A stretch of DNA of 64,000 nucleotides, from contig CAYGZL010000146.1 in NCBI GenBank assembly GCA_964354345.1, positions 1-64,000 on the forward strand, given 5' to 3'. Numbering within the stretch: the stretch's first letter is position 1; every line of letters starts with the position of its first letter. The position numbers and the translations under genes are program-made. Origin of the DNA: CAYGZL01 sp964354345. Its GTDB lineage: Bacteria > Chloroflexota > Anaerolineae > Anaerolineales > UBA4823. Below the pieces are notes generated by a model. That model had not been told where the DNA came from, did not search any database, and saw nothing but the letters and a program-made list of their open reading frames with translations. Shown here piece after piece: positions 45,989-55,598 of the stretch.

Positions 45989-48064
45989 ATGACGCGACTT
46001 ACCCTGGCGATGCGAGCTGTATATGAATTGGGTCCACGACAACTTTTCTGGTACGCGCGGTACCAGCTCGGGCTGCGCACGGGGTATTACCGCTGGTGGA
46101 CAGTGAACAAGCGTCAGCGGTCAGCTATTAGCGATCAGCCAGCCATCCGCTTTGTGCCGGTGTTAGATTTTCCAGAGCGGGATGAACTGGCGGCAGTGTT
46201 GGGAGGGGAGGTAGTCGAGGCGCTGGCGCAGGCGGATGAGGTGGTCGCTGGAAAGGTGCGCTTGTTCGGTGGACCGCCGGTTACATTGAAGCTGGTCCTG
46301 CCAGGACCATTGGCGCCCTGGCCAGATTATGAGACTGGCAAAGCTGATCTGCCTGGGGAGGATATCAAGTGGATTTGGGAACCGGCTCGCTTCGGCTGGG
46401 TTTTTACGCTCGGTCGCGCTTATTATCTGAGTCGTGATGAACGCTACCCGGCGGCCTTCTGGCAGGCGGCGGAGCAATTCCTGGAAAGCAACCCGCCTTA
46501 TCAGGGGCCGCATTGGATATCGGCTCAGGAGGTGGCCGTGCGGTTGATGGCTTTTGCCTTTGCCGGGCAAGTTTTTTCGGACTCACCCCACACAACCAGC
46601 ATTCGAGGGATGCGCCTGTGCCAGGCGGTCGTTCAGCACGCTGAACGGATTATATTGACGCTGGCCTACGCCCGGGCGCAAGACAACAATCATCTGCTTA
46701 GCGAAGCGGCGGGGCTGTACACAGCCGGCTGCATGTTGCCCGAGGAACCTGGTGCGCGTACCTGGTTGAGCCTGGGTTGGCGACTGTTTCACCAGGGATT
46801 GCGCCGTCAGGTTGCCGCAGATGGGGCCTATGTGCAGCATAGCACCAACTACCACCGCTTGATGTTGGGGTTGGCTTTGTGGATGCGCGCCCTGGCGCAG
46901 CAGCGTGGTGCGTCTTTTCCAGTCTTGTCTCAAACAAAGTTAGCGGCGGCCACACACTGGCTGCTGGCGCTGCTGGATCCGCAAAGCGGACGCGTGCCAA
47001 ACCTGGGACCGAACGACGGTGCTAACCTTTTTCCCTTCACGAACGGCTCCTTCAATGATTTTCGCCCTGTACTGCAAGCAGCTACGCAGGCATTTCTGGG
47101 AGAGGCGGTGATGGCGCCGGGCGCCTGGGATGAGCTGGGGCTTTGGTTTGGGATAAAGGCAGCCCCCATAAAACCTGCCCCACACCAGTCGGATTCGCGT
47201 CCTCGAAACATCGGTGTTTTTAACCAGCATTATTCTGGAACACCTCATGTGCTTCGTCATCCAACCCGATCTTCCTGGGCTTATCTACGGATAGTGCGTT
47301 TTTCTGAGCGACCCGGTCATGCCGACCAACTGCACCTCGATCTGTGGTGGCGAGGGATCAACCTCGCGCAAGATGCGGGAACTTACCTTTACAATGCTGC
47401 TCCTCCGTGGGACAATGCCCTGGTTAGTACGATGGTCCATAACACGGTATCCCTCAATGGTCAGGAGCAGATGCGGCGCGCCGGGAGGTTTTTATTTCTA
47501 GAATGGGCGCAGGCACAGGTGTTAACTGGTGAACGAGCGGCAGACGGCGCCTGGCAGAGCCTGGTTGCCCGCCAGGATGGTTATCACTGTCTGGGCGTGT
47601 GGCACGAACGGCGTGTCACCGTTGAGGTCGAAAGAGGTTGGTGTGTCGAAGACTGGATTCAACCTGGTCGGGCAATTCATGGTCTACGGGCGGCAGATCG
47701 AAACCAAACACCTGTATCAATTCTTGCCCGTGTACATTGGCTGTTGCCGGATTGGCCTTGGGAACTTGTGCTGAATGAAGGGAAGGAAACGCGTGCGAAG
47801 CGGTTTTGTCTGCACTCACCATTTGGTGAGCTGGAGTTGGAACTTAAAGCAGGGGTGGGAGTAGAAATGCTGACAGCACAGATCGTTCGGGCGGGTGAAA
47901 TTCTTTTCGGTGAGGGGGAGGTATCTCCAGCCTGGGGGTGGGCGTCACCATCCTATGGATATAAGGAGCCGGCCCTGGCGGTGATTCTGGAAGGGCGTGG
48001 GACGCCACCTTTGAGCCTGACCAGCCGATGGATCTTACCAACCGAAGTTTCTACTCCACAATGA
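45989..48064 (+). CDS. Heparinase II/III-family protein
   Basis: This 691-residue protein has the alpha-helical toroid domain of heparinase-like lyases (about 90-400: PYQGPHWISAQEVAVRLMAF, ARAQDNNHLLSEAAGLYTAG, GPNDGANLFPF). A beta-sandwich heparinase II/III domain follows (about 405-680: HADQLHLDLWWRGINLAQD, NTVSLNGQEQ). No signal peptide is visible, so action is likely cytoplasmic. Relatives next to bi-domain oxidoreductases are thought to serve exopolysaccharide synthesis rather than degradation. Residues near 40-50 (KRQRSAISDQ) are encoded by a short DNA repeat shared with the oxidoreductase gene. Confidence 0.85.
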   Translation: MTRLTLAMRAVYELGPRQLFWYARYQLGLRTGYYRWWTVNKRQRSAISDQPAIRFVPVLDFPERDELAAVLGGEVVEALAQADEVVAGKVRLFGGPPVTLKLVLPGPLAPWPDYETGKADLPGEDIKWIWEPARFGWVFTLGRAYYLSRDERYPAAFWQAAEQFLESNPPYQGPHWISAQEVAVRLMAFAFAGQVFSDSPHTTSIRGMRLCQAVVQHAERIILTLAYARAQDNNHLLSEAAGLYTAGCMLPEEPGARTWLSLGWRLFHQGLRRQVAADGAYVQHSTNYHRLMLGLALWMRALAQQRGASFPVLSQTKLAAATHWLLALLDPQSGRVPNLGPNDGANLFPFTNGSFNDFRPVLQAATQAFLGEAVMAPGAWDELGLWFGIKAAPIKPAPHQSDSRPRNIGVFNQHYSGTPHVLRHPTRSSWAYLRIVRFSERPGHADQLHLDLWWRGINLAQDAGTYLYNAAPPWDNALVSTMVHNTVSLNGQEQMRRAGRFLFLEWAQAQVLTGERAADGAWQSLVARQDGYHCLGVWHERRVTVEVERGWCVEDWIQPGRAIHGLRAADRNQTPVSILARVHWLLPDWPWELVLNEGKETRAKRFCLHSPFGELELELKAGVGVEMLTAQIVRAGEILFGEGEVSPAWGWASPSYGYKEPALAVILEGRGTPPLSLTSRWILPTEVSTPQ
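46115..46150 (+). repeat. Intragenic short repeat, copy B
   Basis: CAGCGGTCAGC (46115-46125), GCGATCAGC (46131-46139) and CAGCCATCCGC (46140-46150) all occur exactly in the oxidoreductase linker (copy A). The insert is in frame near the N-terminus of the heparinase-family protein. Confidence 0.55.
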
Positions 48065-48519
48065 TGACCGATACCACCCTCCGCTTTGGCCGCGCGGTAG
48101 CTATCCTGCTCCAAGATTCAAAGATTGCCCTGATCGAGCGGCACCGCCCCGGGCGCCATTATTTTGTTTTACCAGGAGGAGGTATCGAACGCGGCGAGTC
48201 GCCGGTCCAGGCGGTGGTGCGGGAGGTGCAGGAAGAGTTGGGACTGGAAGTTGTGGTACAGCGGTTGGTTGCTACCCGGCGGGTGCGTGGCCGGATGGAG
48301 TATTACTTCCTGGTTGAGGCAATGGGTGGGCAATTTGGTAACGGAACCGGTCCGGAAATGAATAGCCTGGCTGATTCGGACGAAGGCAGCTACACGCCGG
48401 TGTGGGTGCCGTTCCGTGAGCTGGCACAGCATGTGGTATATCCGGAACAGTTGGTCACCTGGCTGGCCCAGGTGGGGCCATTAGACTTCCCTGAGAGGGT
48501 GATGCGGTTCGTAGAATGA
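48061..48519 (+). CDS. Nudix hydrolase
   Basis: This 152-residue protein has the Nudix box G-x5-E-x7-R-E-x2-E-E-x-G: GGGIERGESPVQAVVREVQEELG, about residues 38-61, the metal site for cleaving nucleoside diphosphates linked to another moiety. The start ATG 48061 overlaps the heparinase stop as ATGA; the frame is open 11 codons further up but inside that gene. Within a polysaccharide locus a nucleotide-sugar substrate is possible, but this is inference. Confidence 0.85.
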   Translation: MMTDTTLRFGRAVAILLQDSKIALIERHRPGRHYFVLPGGGIERGESPVQAVVREVQEELGLEVVVQRLVATRRVRGRMEYYFLVEAMGGQFGNGTGPEMNSLADSDEGSYTPVWVPFRELAQHVVYPEQLVTWLAQVGPLDFPERVMRFVE

Positions 48520-48529
48520 GACGTTGGTG

Positions 48530-49732
48530 ATGCATATCCTCTTAATTCACCAGGCCTTTGCCGCGCTCGGTGAGCCGGGGGGGACGCGCCACCATGAGCT
48601 GGCGAGATACCTGGCGGAGCGTGGTCACCGGGTCACAATCATTGCCAGTCCGGTCAGCTATTTGACCGGGCACGCCCGTTACGCGACGAAAGTTGACCCG
48701 GCTGAGCCGGGTGTGACGATCCTGCGAGCTTATACCTATTCCGCACTCCACCGCAGCTTTGTTCACCGGGTGTTCAGTTTTTTCAGTTTTATGGTTTCGT
48801 CCTTTTGGCTTGGGCTGCGCGTACGGCAGGTGGACCTGGTGTGGGGCACCTCGCCGCCGATCTTCCAGGGAATAACGGCCTGGATGCTGGCGCGCTTGAA
48901 GGGAGTTCCTTTCTTGTTCGAGGTGCGCGACCTGTGGCCAGCTTTTGCCATCGGTGTGGGCGTATTGCACCATCCCCTGCTAATTCACCTCTCAGAGTGG
49001 TTGGAGTGCTTCCTTTATCGGCGCGCTGATCGTGTACTGGTCAACTCACCGGGTTTTGTGGAGCACGTCCGGCAGCGTGGGGCGCGACGGGTGGAGCTGC
49101 TGCCGAACGGTGCCGACCCACGAATGTTCGATCCTGCCCAGGAGGGAACCGGGTTCCGCCTGGCGCATGCCCTGGAGGGTAAGTTCGTGGCACTGTACGC
49201 TGGAGCGCATGGCATGTCCAACGACTTGGGGGTGGTTTTGGAGGCGGCCCGGTTGCTGAGCGATCGCCCGGAAATTTCTATCGTCCTGCTGGGCGATGGC
49301 AAGGATAAACCAATCCTACAGGCGCGGGCGATCGAGTTGGGGTTGAGCAACGTGGTCTTTATTCCTCCATTGGCGAAAGCTGAAATGCCTCAGGCACTGG
49401 CTGCCGCCGATGCCTGTATCGCCATCCTCAAACCCATCCCGTTGTATGCCACGGTCTTTCCCAACAAGGTATTCGATTATATGGCAGCGGGGAGGCCGGT
49501 TGTGTTAGCGATTGATGGTGTGATTCGAGAGGTGGTGGAGAGTGCCCAGGCAGGTGTGTTTGTGCCGCCTGGTGAGCCATTAGCCCTGGCGCAGGCGCTG
49601 CGTATCCTGGCGGATGATCCATTGCGGCGGCGAGAGATGGGAGCGAATGGGCGTAAATGCGTAGAAGCAGATTATGACCGGGCCAGGCTGGCAGAGAAGC
49701 TGGCAAGTCTTCTCGATGAAATGGTGGGTTAG
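48530..49732 (+). CDS. Family 4 glycosyltransferase
   Basis: This 400-residue GT-B enzyme begins MHILLIHQAFAALGEPGGTRHHELARYL, like WbuB-type transferases. Later it has LYAGAHGMSNDLGVVLEAARLL, IVLLGDGKDK, FIPPLAKAEMPQALAAADACI and the donor-sugar binding FPNKVFDYMAAGRPVVLAI. It would add a sugar to a surface polysaccharide or lipid carrier on the cytoplasmic membrane face. Start codons are crowded (TTG 48524, GTG 48527, ATG 48530); the ATG is preferred. It is the last gene of the rightward cluster. Confidence 0.88.
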   Translation: MHILLIHQAFAALGEPGGTRHHELARYLAERGHRVTIIASPVSYLTGHARYATKVDPAEPGVTILRAYTYSALHRSFVHRVFSFFSFMVSSFWLGLRVRQVDLVWGTSPPIFQGITAWMLARLKGVPFLFEVRDLWPAFAIGVGVLHHPLLIHLSEWLECFLYRRADRVLVNSPGFVEHVRQRGARRVELLPNGADPRMFDPAQEGTGFRLAHALEGKFVALYAGAHGMSNDLGVVLEAARLLSDRPEISIVLLGDGKDKPILQARAIELGLSNVVFIPPLAKAEMPQALAAADACIAILKPIPLYATVFPNKVFDYMAAGRPVVLAIDGVIREVVESAQAGVFVPPGEPLALAQALRILADDPLRRREMGANGRKCVEADYDRARLAEKLASLLDEMVG

Positions 49733-50116
49733 GAAGTTTGCCAGCAAGTAGAACTTATCAGGCGGTCCAGCGTCATAAAAACCCATCTGCGTGCCCGGCT
49801 CAAACAACACCAGCGCCCATCCTGCGTGGCACTGGCGGGCGCGTGCAGACACTCCTCATTGCTCACGAAGGCTGGGGTGATTCGGTCCAGACCATCGCTA
49901 AAGAATACAACTGCCGGAGGCTGTCGTCGCTGCCGTCTTTGACAGGCTGGCATTCTATCAAGACCACCGCCAGATGATTGGTTTACATTAGCGAAATGCA
50001 CCCAAGCAGTGGTAGTTTACACCGTCAGGTGAGGTCAGACCCCGCGCCAGGAATTAACTGCGTTTGCCGGGTTTCTTGAACATCAGTCAAAATAAGCAAC
50101 CTGGATTAGCCCATTA
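49733..50116. other. Gene-free gap between glycosyltransferase and ATPase remnant
   Basis: I found no convincing gene, hairpin or RNA in these 384 bp. Short open frames on both strands (about 80-90 codons) resemble no family I know and lack ribosome-binding sites. Given the decayed gene next door, it may be debris. Confidence 0.4.
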
Positions 50117-51402
50117 TTATTTTTCCAACAGCCATTCGGCGATTGAGCGCATTTCAATCGTCTTACCATCTGCCGCGATTGTTTCCTGCTCAGCCTCAGA
50201 CAGGATCAGGCCGGTGGGTATATTCAGCATTTGCATGGCTTCTTGTAGCGCGCGTACTTCGCGGGCGCGTGTTTCCGGCTGATGCATGTTTTGGGCAACC
50301 TGGATCAACTGCTGCGACTGCGGTAAGAAAAAGTCTACCTGGTATCCAGAAGGCGTTGTCACGTAATAGATCTCTTTGGTCTTACGCCGCAAGGCCAGGA
50401 AAACCAGGTTCTCCAACAATCGCCCGGTGTTGGGGGAGAAGGAAAAGCCAATGGCATTGACCAGGCCGGTATCGATGGCATAAGTTTTCTTCGGGGCGAT
50501 TTGCTGGCGCTTAACCGAATAATCGTAGACATTGACCGTCAACGCCAACCAACTGTTTTCGAGGTACTCAACATAATTCTTGACCGTATTGACGCTTCCC
50601 AGGCGCAGCATTTCCTTTAGCTTGTTATAGGAAAATTGGCTGGCCGGGTTGCTGATCAGGTAGTAGCTAACTCTTTCAACGCCCTGACTTCGTCGATGCG
50701 GTAACGCGTGGCGATATCTCGATATAGAACGTCATCATATAGCGCGCGCCAGGGGTAGGTCCGGATATTTGAGCGGCTCGGGGATACCGCCCTGGCGCAG
50801 GTATTCGTCCAGGTAACGCTGCAAGCGCCCACGCTCGAGGGTAGTTAAACATTCCAGGTCAGGTAAAGCACAGCCTTTAAATTGTAAGTATTCGGTGAAC
50901 GAAAATGGGAATAACTCCAGCGAGAGGTGACGACCGGTTAGTTTGCTGCCCAGTTCCTGGCTGAGCAAGGCCGCGTTTGAGCCGCTAATATAGAACTTAA
51001 AGCCCATATCCATGAAGCGCCGCACGAACCGCCCCACCCGGGCGCATTTTGTATTTCATCCAAGATAAAGATCGAACGTTCACCGAAGGTCTCGACCAGC
51101 GCCTGATAGAGAACATTGGCATCCTCGGCGGTGAAGGTCAGAAAACGCTCGTCTTCAAAATTGATGTAATAGAAGCGCTCCTGGCCCAACCTATGCGCCA
51201 TTTGCACCAGCAAGGTGGATTTGTCCACCCGCCGCAAACCAGAGATGATTACGGCATGGGGCAAGGCAGCGGTGCCTTCCAGGTCAGCCAGGCGTTGTCG
51301 TTCGATGCCGGTATCCCGCTTCCAGAAGGTTTGAAACTGTTCCAGAAGCAGGGTCTTGATCTGCTCTTTCGACCAGCGCTTTTAGGAACTGGCGTTCGCG
51401 TT
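50117..51402 (-). pseudogene. Frameshifted AAA ATPase with DUF4143 (remnant)
   Basis: Homology runs through three reading-frame changes. The N-terminal AAA_14 part is KTLLLEQFQTFWKRDTG, then VIISGLRRVDKSTLL, a Walker A in which the usual Gly is Asp, then SIFILDEIQNAPGW (Walker B). At about 51037 the frame shifts to FYISGSNAALLSQELGSKL, a sensor motif. It breaks again near 50737 (LYDDVLYRDIATRYRI in the next frame) and again near 50655. The end is an intact DUF4143 piece (50117-50611: LRLGSVNTVKNYVEYLEN, TPSGYQVDFFL). The defects and the Walker A change mark a dead gene. Confidence 0.82.
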
Positions 51403-51433
51403 CCCAGGCTGAGGCGCGGCGTATGGAGGTTAC

Positions 51434-52489
51434 TCACACCTCGCTGAGTGGCCAGTTGGGCAAGGCATCGATCTCCAACCCATCGCGCTGGCCGGCAATA
51501 AAGCGGTAATATCCCGCCGCGGCAATCATGGCAGCATTATCGGTGCAGAGCGCGATCGATGGGATATGTACCGGGCAGGGCGCCTGGGCAAGAACGGCCT
51601 GGCGCAGGGCGCGGTTGGCTGAGACGCCGCCTGCCACCAGGATGTCGGCCGCGTTGAAGGCTTGGGAGGCTTTGATTGTCTTGCCGACTAGCACTTCCAC
51701 CACCGCGGCCTGGAAGCTGGCTGCCAGGTCAGCCACTGGCAGGCTGCGATTATGCTCCTGCATGCGCCGCACCTCACGCAGGACGGCAGTCTTCAGTCCA
51801 CTGAATGAGAAATTCCAACTATCTTCCAGCCAGGGGCGCGGGAAGGAAAATGCCCGGGGATCACCATTTTCGGCGGCGCGTTGGATCGAAGGACCGCCAG
51901 GGTAGGGTAATCCGATCAGTCGGGCGACTTTGTCGAAGGCTTCGCCCGCCGCGTCGTCCAGGGTGCCGCCCAGACGTTGGTACTTCAGGTGGTCACGCAT
52001 CAGCGTCAGCTCGGTATGCCCACCAGAGACGATCAAGGCAAGCAACGGAAAGTGCGGTTCAGGTCGGGGCGAGGCGACAGGGCCGCCATCGGAACTATTA
52101 GGCCAATCCAGCCAGGCCGAATAGATATGGCCTTCAAGGTGATTGATTCCGATGATTGGCCGGCTGCTGCCCAATGCCAGTCCCTTGGCGGCATTGATAC
52201 CCACGACCAACGAACCGGGCAAACCGGGACCGCGGGTGGTGACGATGGCGTCAATGTCGGGTAGGCTCAGGTGAGCCTGGACAAGGGCTTGATCTATGAT
52301 GGTATAAATTGTGCGGATGTGCTGGCGAGAGGCCACCTCAGGGAACACGCCGCCGAATTGGGCGTGCAAATCCACTTGCGAAGCGACCAGGTTGGACAAG
52401 ATCCAGTGTCCATTCTCCACGACTGCCGCTGCTGTTTCGTCGCAGGACGATTCAACGCCTAGAATTCGTACAGGTACTTTTTCAGCCAT
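51434..52489 (-). CDS. tsaD: tRNA N6-threonylcarbamoyladenosine transferase
   Basis: This 351-residue Kae1/TsaD protein transfers the threonylcarbamoyl group to A37 of ANN-decoding tRNAs. It shows GVESSCDETAAAVV, the metal-binding H-x3-H (NHLEGHIYS), VSGGHTELTLM and GVSANRALR. It belongs to a leftward operon: membrane protein, selA, M24 peptidase, tsaD. It overlaps the M24 gene by 8 bp. Length matches the family. Confidence 0.95.
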   Translation of the reverse strand: MAEKVPVRILGVESSCDETAAAVVENGHWILSNLVASQVDLHAQFGGVFPEVASRQHIRTIYTIIDQALVQAHLSLPDIDAIVTTRGPGLPGSLVVGINAAKGLALGSSRPIIGINHLEGHIYSAWLDWPNSSDGGPVASPRPEPHFPLLALIVSGGHTELTLMRDHLKYQRLGGTLDDAAGEAFDKVARLIGLPYPGGPSIQRAAENGDPRAFSFPRPWLEDSWNFSFSGLKTAVLREVRRMQEHNRSLPVADLAASFQAAVVEVLVGKTIKASQAFNAADILVAGGVSANRALRQAVLAQAPCPVHIPSIALCTDNAAMIAAAGYYRFIAGQRDGLEIDALPNWPLSEV

Positions 52490-53720
52490 TTTTTAGCGGT
52501 AAAACCAGATCTAATGGATACTCGGCCAGGACTTCGATCATACCGTCCGGCTGGACATAGACAGTATCTTCCAGGCGCACGCCCAGGCCACGTTCCGGGT
52601 AGTATAAGCCTGGCTCGACCGTAATCACCACCCCGGGGACGAGTCGATCGGCATCGGTGGCGCCCATGCCCATCATCGGACCTTCGTGTACCTGCAGCCC
52701 CAGACCGTGACCCAGCCCATGTACATAGCCGACCTGTGTTTTCGGGTCGCTCTGGATGGTGGGGTGGCCTTGCTTTTCGAACAACTCGCACGTGCGAGCC
52801 TGGAAAGGCTTGCATAACGCACCAACCTGCATCTCGCCGCGAATCTGGCGGTAGACACTCAGCACATCCTCGTATAGCGCCAGAGCCTCATCCGGGGCAT
52901 AGCCCAGGCACCAGGTGCGGGTGAAATCGTAGTGGTAGCCGCCGCCTGCTTCGCAGGGGAAGATATCGAAGACAATGGTTTGGCCCAGGCGGAGCAGGTC
53001 GGTTGGATTACCGCTGCTGTGTGGCACGCCGGCGTCATGGCCGATGGCAAAGATGCAATCTTCGGGATTTTCTAAACCAGCCTCGGCCAGCCACAGGTTG
53101 ATGCGCCGCTTGACTCCGCCAATCGTTAGAGCGCTACCATCAGCCTTCACCAACGCACCGTCCCGGACCAGGTGTGAGGTCAGGAATTCGGCAGTTTGCC
53201 CTACCACATGGGTTGTGATCTGCCCCACACGACGGATACGCTCGACTTCCACGGCATCCTTCGTGGCCATGGCTTGCAGCAGAACGGAGTTGCCTACTTC
53301 GCCAATGAGGGTCAGCCCGGGCATGGCTTGCTGTAAGGCGGTGAAGACGGCGTAGGCGGCCCCGGTATCACTCTGGCCATACAAAGCCATCCGGCCCGAT
53401 ATCACACCGTATTCGGTGAGCATCTTCTGGTAGCGCAACACCGCGGCTTTGATCGGGTCGCCATTCGCTTCCTTGAGCAAGTCGGTCAGGCGGTAATCGG
53501 ACAGATTTCTGGTGATCAGGCCAGTTTTGGCGGCTTCGTCACGTTCCATCGGGTAATGGAACAGGATGGGCGCCTCACCGCGCTTTTTAAGCAAATCGGC
53601 GTTCGTCAGGTGCCCACCGCCAGTCAGGTAGACCATAGGTGGATTATGCTGCCCCCGTCCGATGACGAGCAGGGCGTCTAAGTTGTGCGCTTGCATTAGG
53701 TTATCAAGATCAGTTTTCAT
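52482..53720 (-). CDS. M24-family metallopeptidase (Xaa-Pro aminopeptidase-like)
   Basis: This 412-residue protein has an N-terminal creatinase-like domain (1-160) and a pita-bread catalytic domain. The five metal ligands are visible: Asp in IVFDIFPCE, Asp in YHYDFTRTW, His in HGLGHGLGL, Glu in VEPGLYY and Glu in RLEDTVY. Such enzymes cleave after N-terminal residues before proline; creatinase-like activities cannot be excluded. It overlaps selA by ATGA (53717-53720) and tsaD by 8 bp, so the three genes are translationally coupled. Confidence 0.85.
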   Translation of the reverse strand: MKTDLDNLMQAHNLDALLVIGRGQHNPPMVYLTGGGHLTNADLLKKRGEAPILFHYPMERDEAAKTGLITRNLSDYRLTDLLKEANGDPIKAAVLRYQKMLTEYGVISGRMALYGQSDTGAAYAVFTALQQAMPGLTLIGEVGNSVLLQAMATKDAVEVERIRRVGQITTHVVGQTAEFLTSHLVRDGALVKADGSALTIGGVKRRINLWLAEAGLENPEDCIFAIGHDAGVPHSSGNPTDLLRLGQTIVFDIFPCEAGGGYHYDFTRTWCLGYAPDEALALYEDVLSVYRQIRGEMQVGALCKPFQARTCELFEKQGHPTIQSDPKTQVGYVHGLGHGLGLQVHEGPMMGMGATDADRLVPGVVITVEPGLYYPERGLGVRLEDTVYVQPDGMIEVLAEYPLDLVLPLKNG

Positions 53721-55096
53721 ATTTTTCGCGATGTAAATATTTGTATCAGCCCTTTAATCAAATCGTCTTCCTGTTCGGGGAGGACGGTGCGCGGGTCGAG
53801 TACCAGGCGATCATCTTGTAGACGAGTAATGAGTGGAGGATGGGATTGGCGCAGGTGAGCCAACCAGCGATTGGGGTTGGAGGGAGATAAAGCCAACAGG
53901 TAGGTAGGTAGGGTTTCACCGGGGAGACTACCGCCACCAATGGTGGACTTGCCAGGGATGATCTCTGGCCTCAAGCCTACGAGAGTTGAATCAAGGAGGT
54001 CTTTCCAGGCCTGCGCTCGCAGGCGAATTTGCTCAACCGGAGCGACGATCATGCGCCAAATGGGGATTTCTCGTTCAGCCTCATCTTTCAGGTAGTGGAG
54101 CAATGTGGCCGAAAGTGCTGCCAGGCACAGCTTATCGGCGCGGATGGCGCGGGCCAGGGAGTGTTTTTTGAGTCTGGCGATCAGCTCAGCCCGACCGACG
54201 ATAATACCAGCCTGCGGACCGCCCAGCAATTTATCACCCGAGAAGCAAACCAGGTCGGCACCAGCTTGCAGGGATTCCTGTACCATGGGCTCATGAGCCA
54301 GTCCATAACGAACGGTGTCGAGCAGCGCGCCGGAACCCAGGTCGTCTACCAGCGGCAGGCCAGCCTGGTGAGCCACCTCGGCCATCTCCGCCAGAGTGAG
54401 TTCACTGGTGAAGCCCTCAATACGAAAATTGGAGCGATGAGCCCGCAAAATCAGCGCGGGTTTCTCCTGCAAAGCCTCTTCATAATCGGAGCGATGCACC
54501 TGATTCGTTGTGCCGATTTCGACCAAACGCGCTCCGGATTGCTTCATTACATCCGGAATGCGAAAACCACCGCCGATTTCGACTAATTGCGAACGGGCGA
54601 TCACCACCGCCCGCCGGCGAGCCAGGGTTGTCAAGACCAGCAGCAACGCCGCGGCATTGTTGTTCACCACTAGAGCGGCCTCCGCCCCAGTCAGGCGCTG
54701 CAAGAGGGTTTCGGCATGGACCAGGCGTGAGCCGCGTTTTCCAGTCGATAGATCATATTCCAGGTTAGAATACCCCAGGGCAACTTCTTGAATCGCCAGC
54801 AGGGCAGCCCGGCTGAGTGGAGCGCGACCCAGGTTCGTGTGTAAGATCACCCCCGAGGCGTTAATCACCGGCTGCAAGCTGGGTGTCGTCCATCCCTGCA
54901 AGGTGGTTTCGACCTGGCGTGTCAATTCGCTTTCGTCCGGAAGGATCTGGCTATTGAAATATTTGGCGCGTGCTTGATTGAGCGTGCTGCGTACTGCTTC
55001 GACCGTCAACGGGCGGCCATAACGCGTCGCCCACCCGGCAGCCTGGGAACATCGCAAAAGACGGTCAACCGAGGGAAGAGAACGCAGATCGGACAT
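53717..55096 (-). CDS. selA: L-seryl-tRNA(Sec) selenium transferase
   Basis: This 459-residue PLP enzyme converts Ser-tRNA(Sec) to Sec-tRNA(Sec) using selenophosphate. It has the SelA N-terminal domain (LRSLPSVDRLLR), NASGVILHTNLGRAPLS, the family-typical YSNLEYDLSTGKRGSR, VDDLGSGAL, and the cofactor lysine K289 in CFSGDKLLGGPQAG. An SelA-like paralog lacking Sec function usually misses the N-terminal tRNA-binding domain, which is present here. It shows the cell makes selenocysteine and supports the TGA reading at 35068. selB, selC and selD are not in the window. Confidence 0.95.
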   Translation of the reverse strand: MSDLRSLPSVDRLLRCSQAAGWATRYGRPLTVEAVRSTLNQARAKYFNSQILPDESELTRQVETTLQGWTTPSLQPVINASGVILHTNLGRAPLSRAALLAIQEVALGYSNLEYDLSTGKRGSRLVHAETLLQRLTGAEAALVVNNNAAALLLVLTTLARRRAVVIARSQLVEIGGGFRIPDVMKQSGARLVEIGTTNQVHRSDYEEALQEKPALILRAHRSNFRIEGFTSELTLAEMAEVAHQAGLPLVDDLGSGALLDTVRYGLAHEPMVQESLQAGADLVCFSGDKLLGGPQAGIIVGRAELIARLKKHSLARAIRADKLCLAALSATLLHYLKDEAEREIPIWRMIVAPVEQIRLRAQAWKDLLDSTLVGLRPEIIPGKSTIGGGSLPGETLPTYLLALSPSNPNRWLAHLRQSHPPLITRLQDDRLVLDPRTVLPEQEDDLIKGLIQIFTSRKI

Positions 55097-55147
55097 CCAA
55101 TAACCGATTAAACAGGAAATAATTTGGCGGATGAGGCTGGAGCTGGC

Positions 55148-55540
55148 TTATGGTTTCCACTGGCTGCGCTCGCGCAAACGCAGCAACCATTCGATTAATA
55201 ACAATCCCACTGCCATGAGCAGGGCAAGAGCGGGGGTCAGGACCCGTCCGATCTGCAGCCAGCCCAGGACAGCTGCGTACACGCCTACCCATAATGCCTG
55301 GCGGACGACAATGCGGGGCGACACAACAGGTGTGGACGGGAAACGGTGGTTCAAGAAGGCTACAAGAGGTAAGATAGTCCCGACCACCGCCAGAACGCCG
55401 GTGAAAAACAGCAGCCAACGCGTGCCGCCATTGGGGGTGGTATAACGACCTACAAAGTACAGGCCACTCCAGCCAAGGATCATCAGAAACAAAGCGGAGG
55501 GTAGAAAAGGGAGGACGCCAGGTGATTTTTCGGGATTCAT
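55148..55540 (-). CDS. Four-helix membrane protein of unknown function
   Basis: This 130-residue protein has four predicted helices (about 15-33, 43-62, 80-97, 100-118) and a charged tail ending RLRERSQWKP. I recognise no family. It precedes selA by 51 bp on the same strand. The start is probably ATG 55540; a TTG at 55552 sits 8 nt after a TATAAT (minus strand, 55566-55561) and could be a leaderless start. No selenium-related motif is seen. Confidence 0.6.
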   Translation of the reverse strand: MNPEKSPGVLPFLPSALFLMILGWSGLYFVGRYTTPNGGTRWLLFFTGVLAVVGTILPLVAFLNHRFPSTPVVSPRIVVRQALWVGVYAAVLGWLQIGRVLTPALALLMAVGLLLIEWLLRLRERSQWKP

Positions 55541-55598
55541 AGTTAGAAGCAATCAGGATAATTATACTGAGCTATTGGGTTGATTATACATTAAAGTG

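Noticed and set aside
49738..49977. A 79-codon frame after the glycosyltransferase gene
   Set aside because: No recognisable motif, no ribosome-binding site, and an equally long frame exists on the other strand.
50117..51402. TGA codons in the ATPase remnant as further selenocysteine sites
   Set aside because: Homology continues only by changing frame at three places, and the Walker A glycine is altered, so this is decay rather than recoding.
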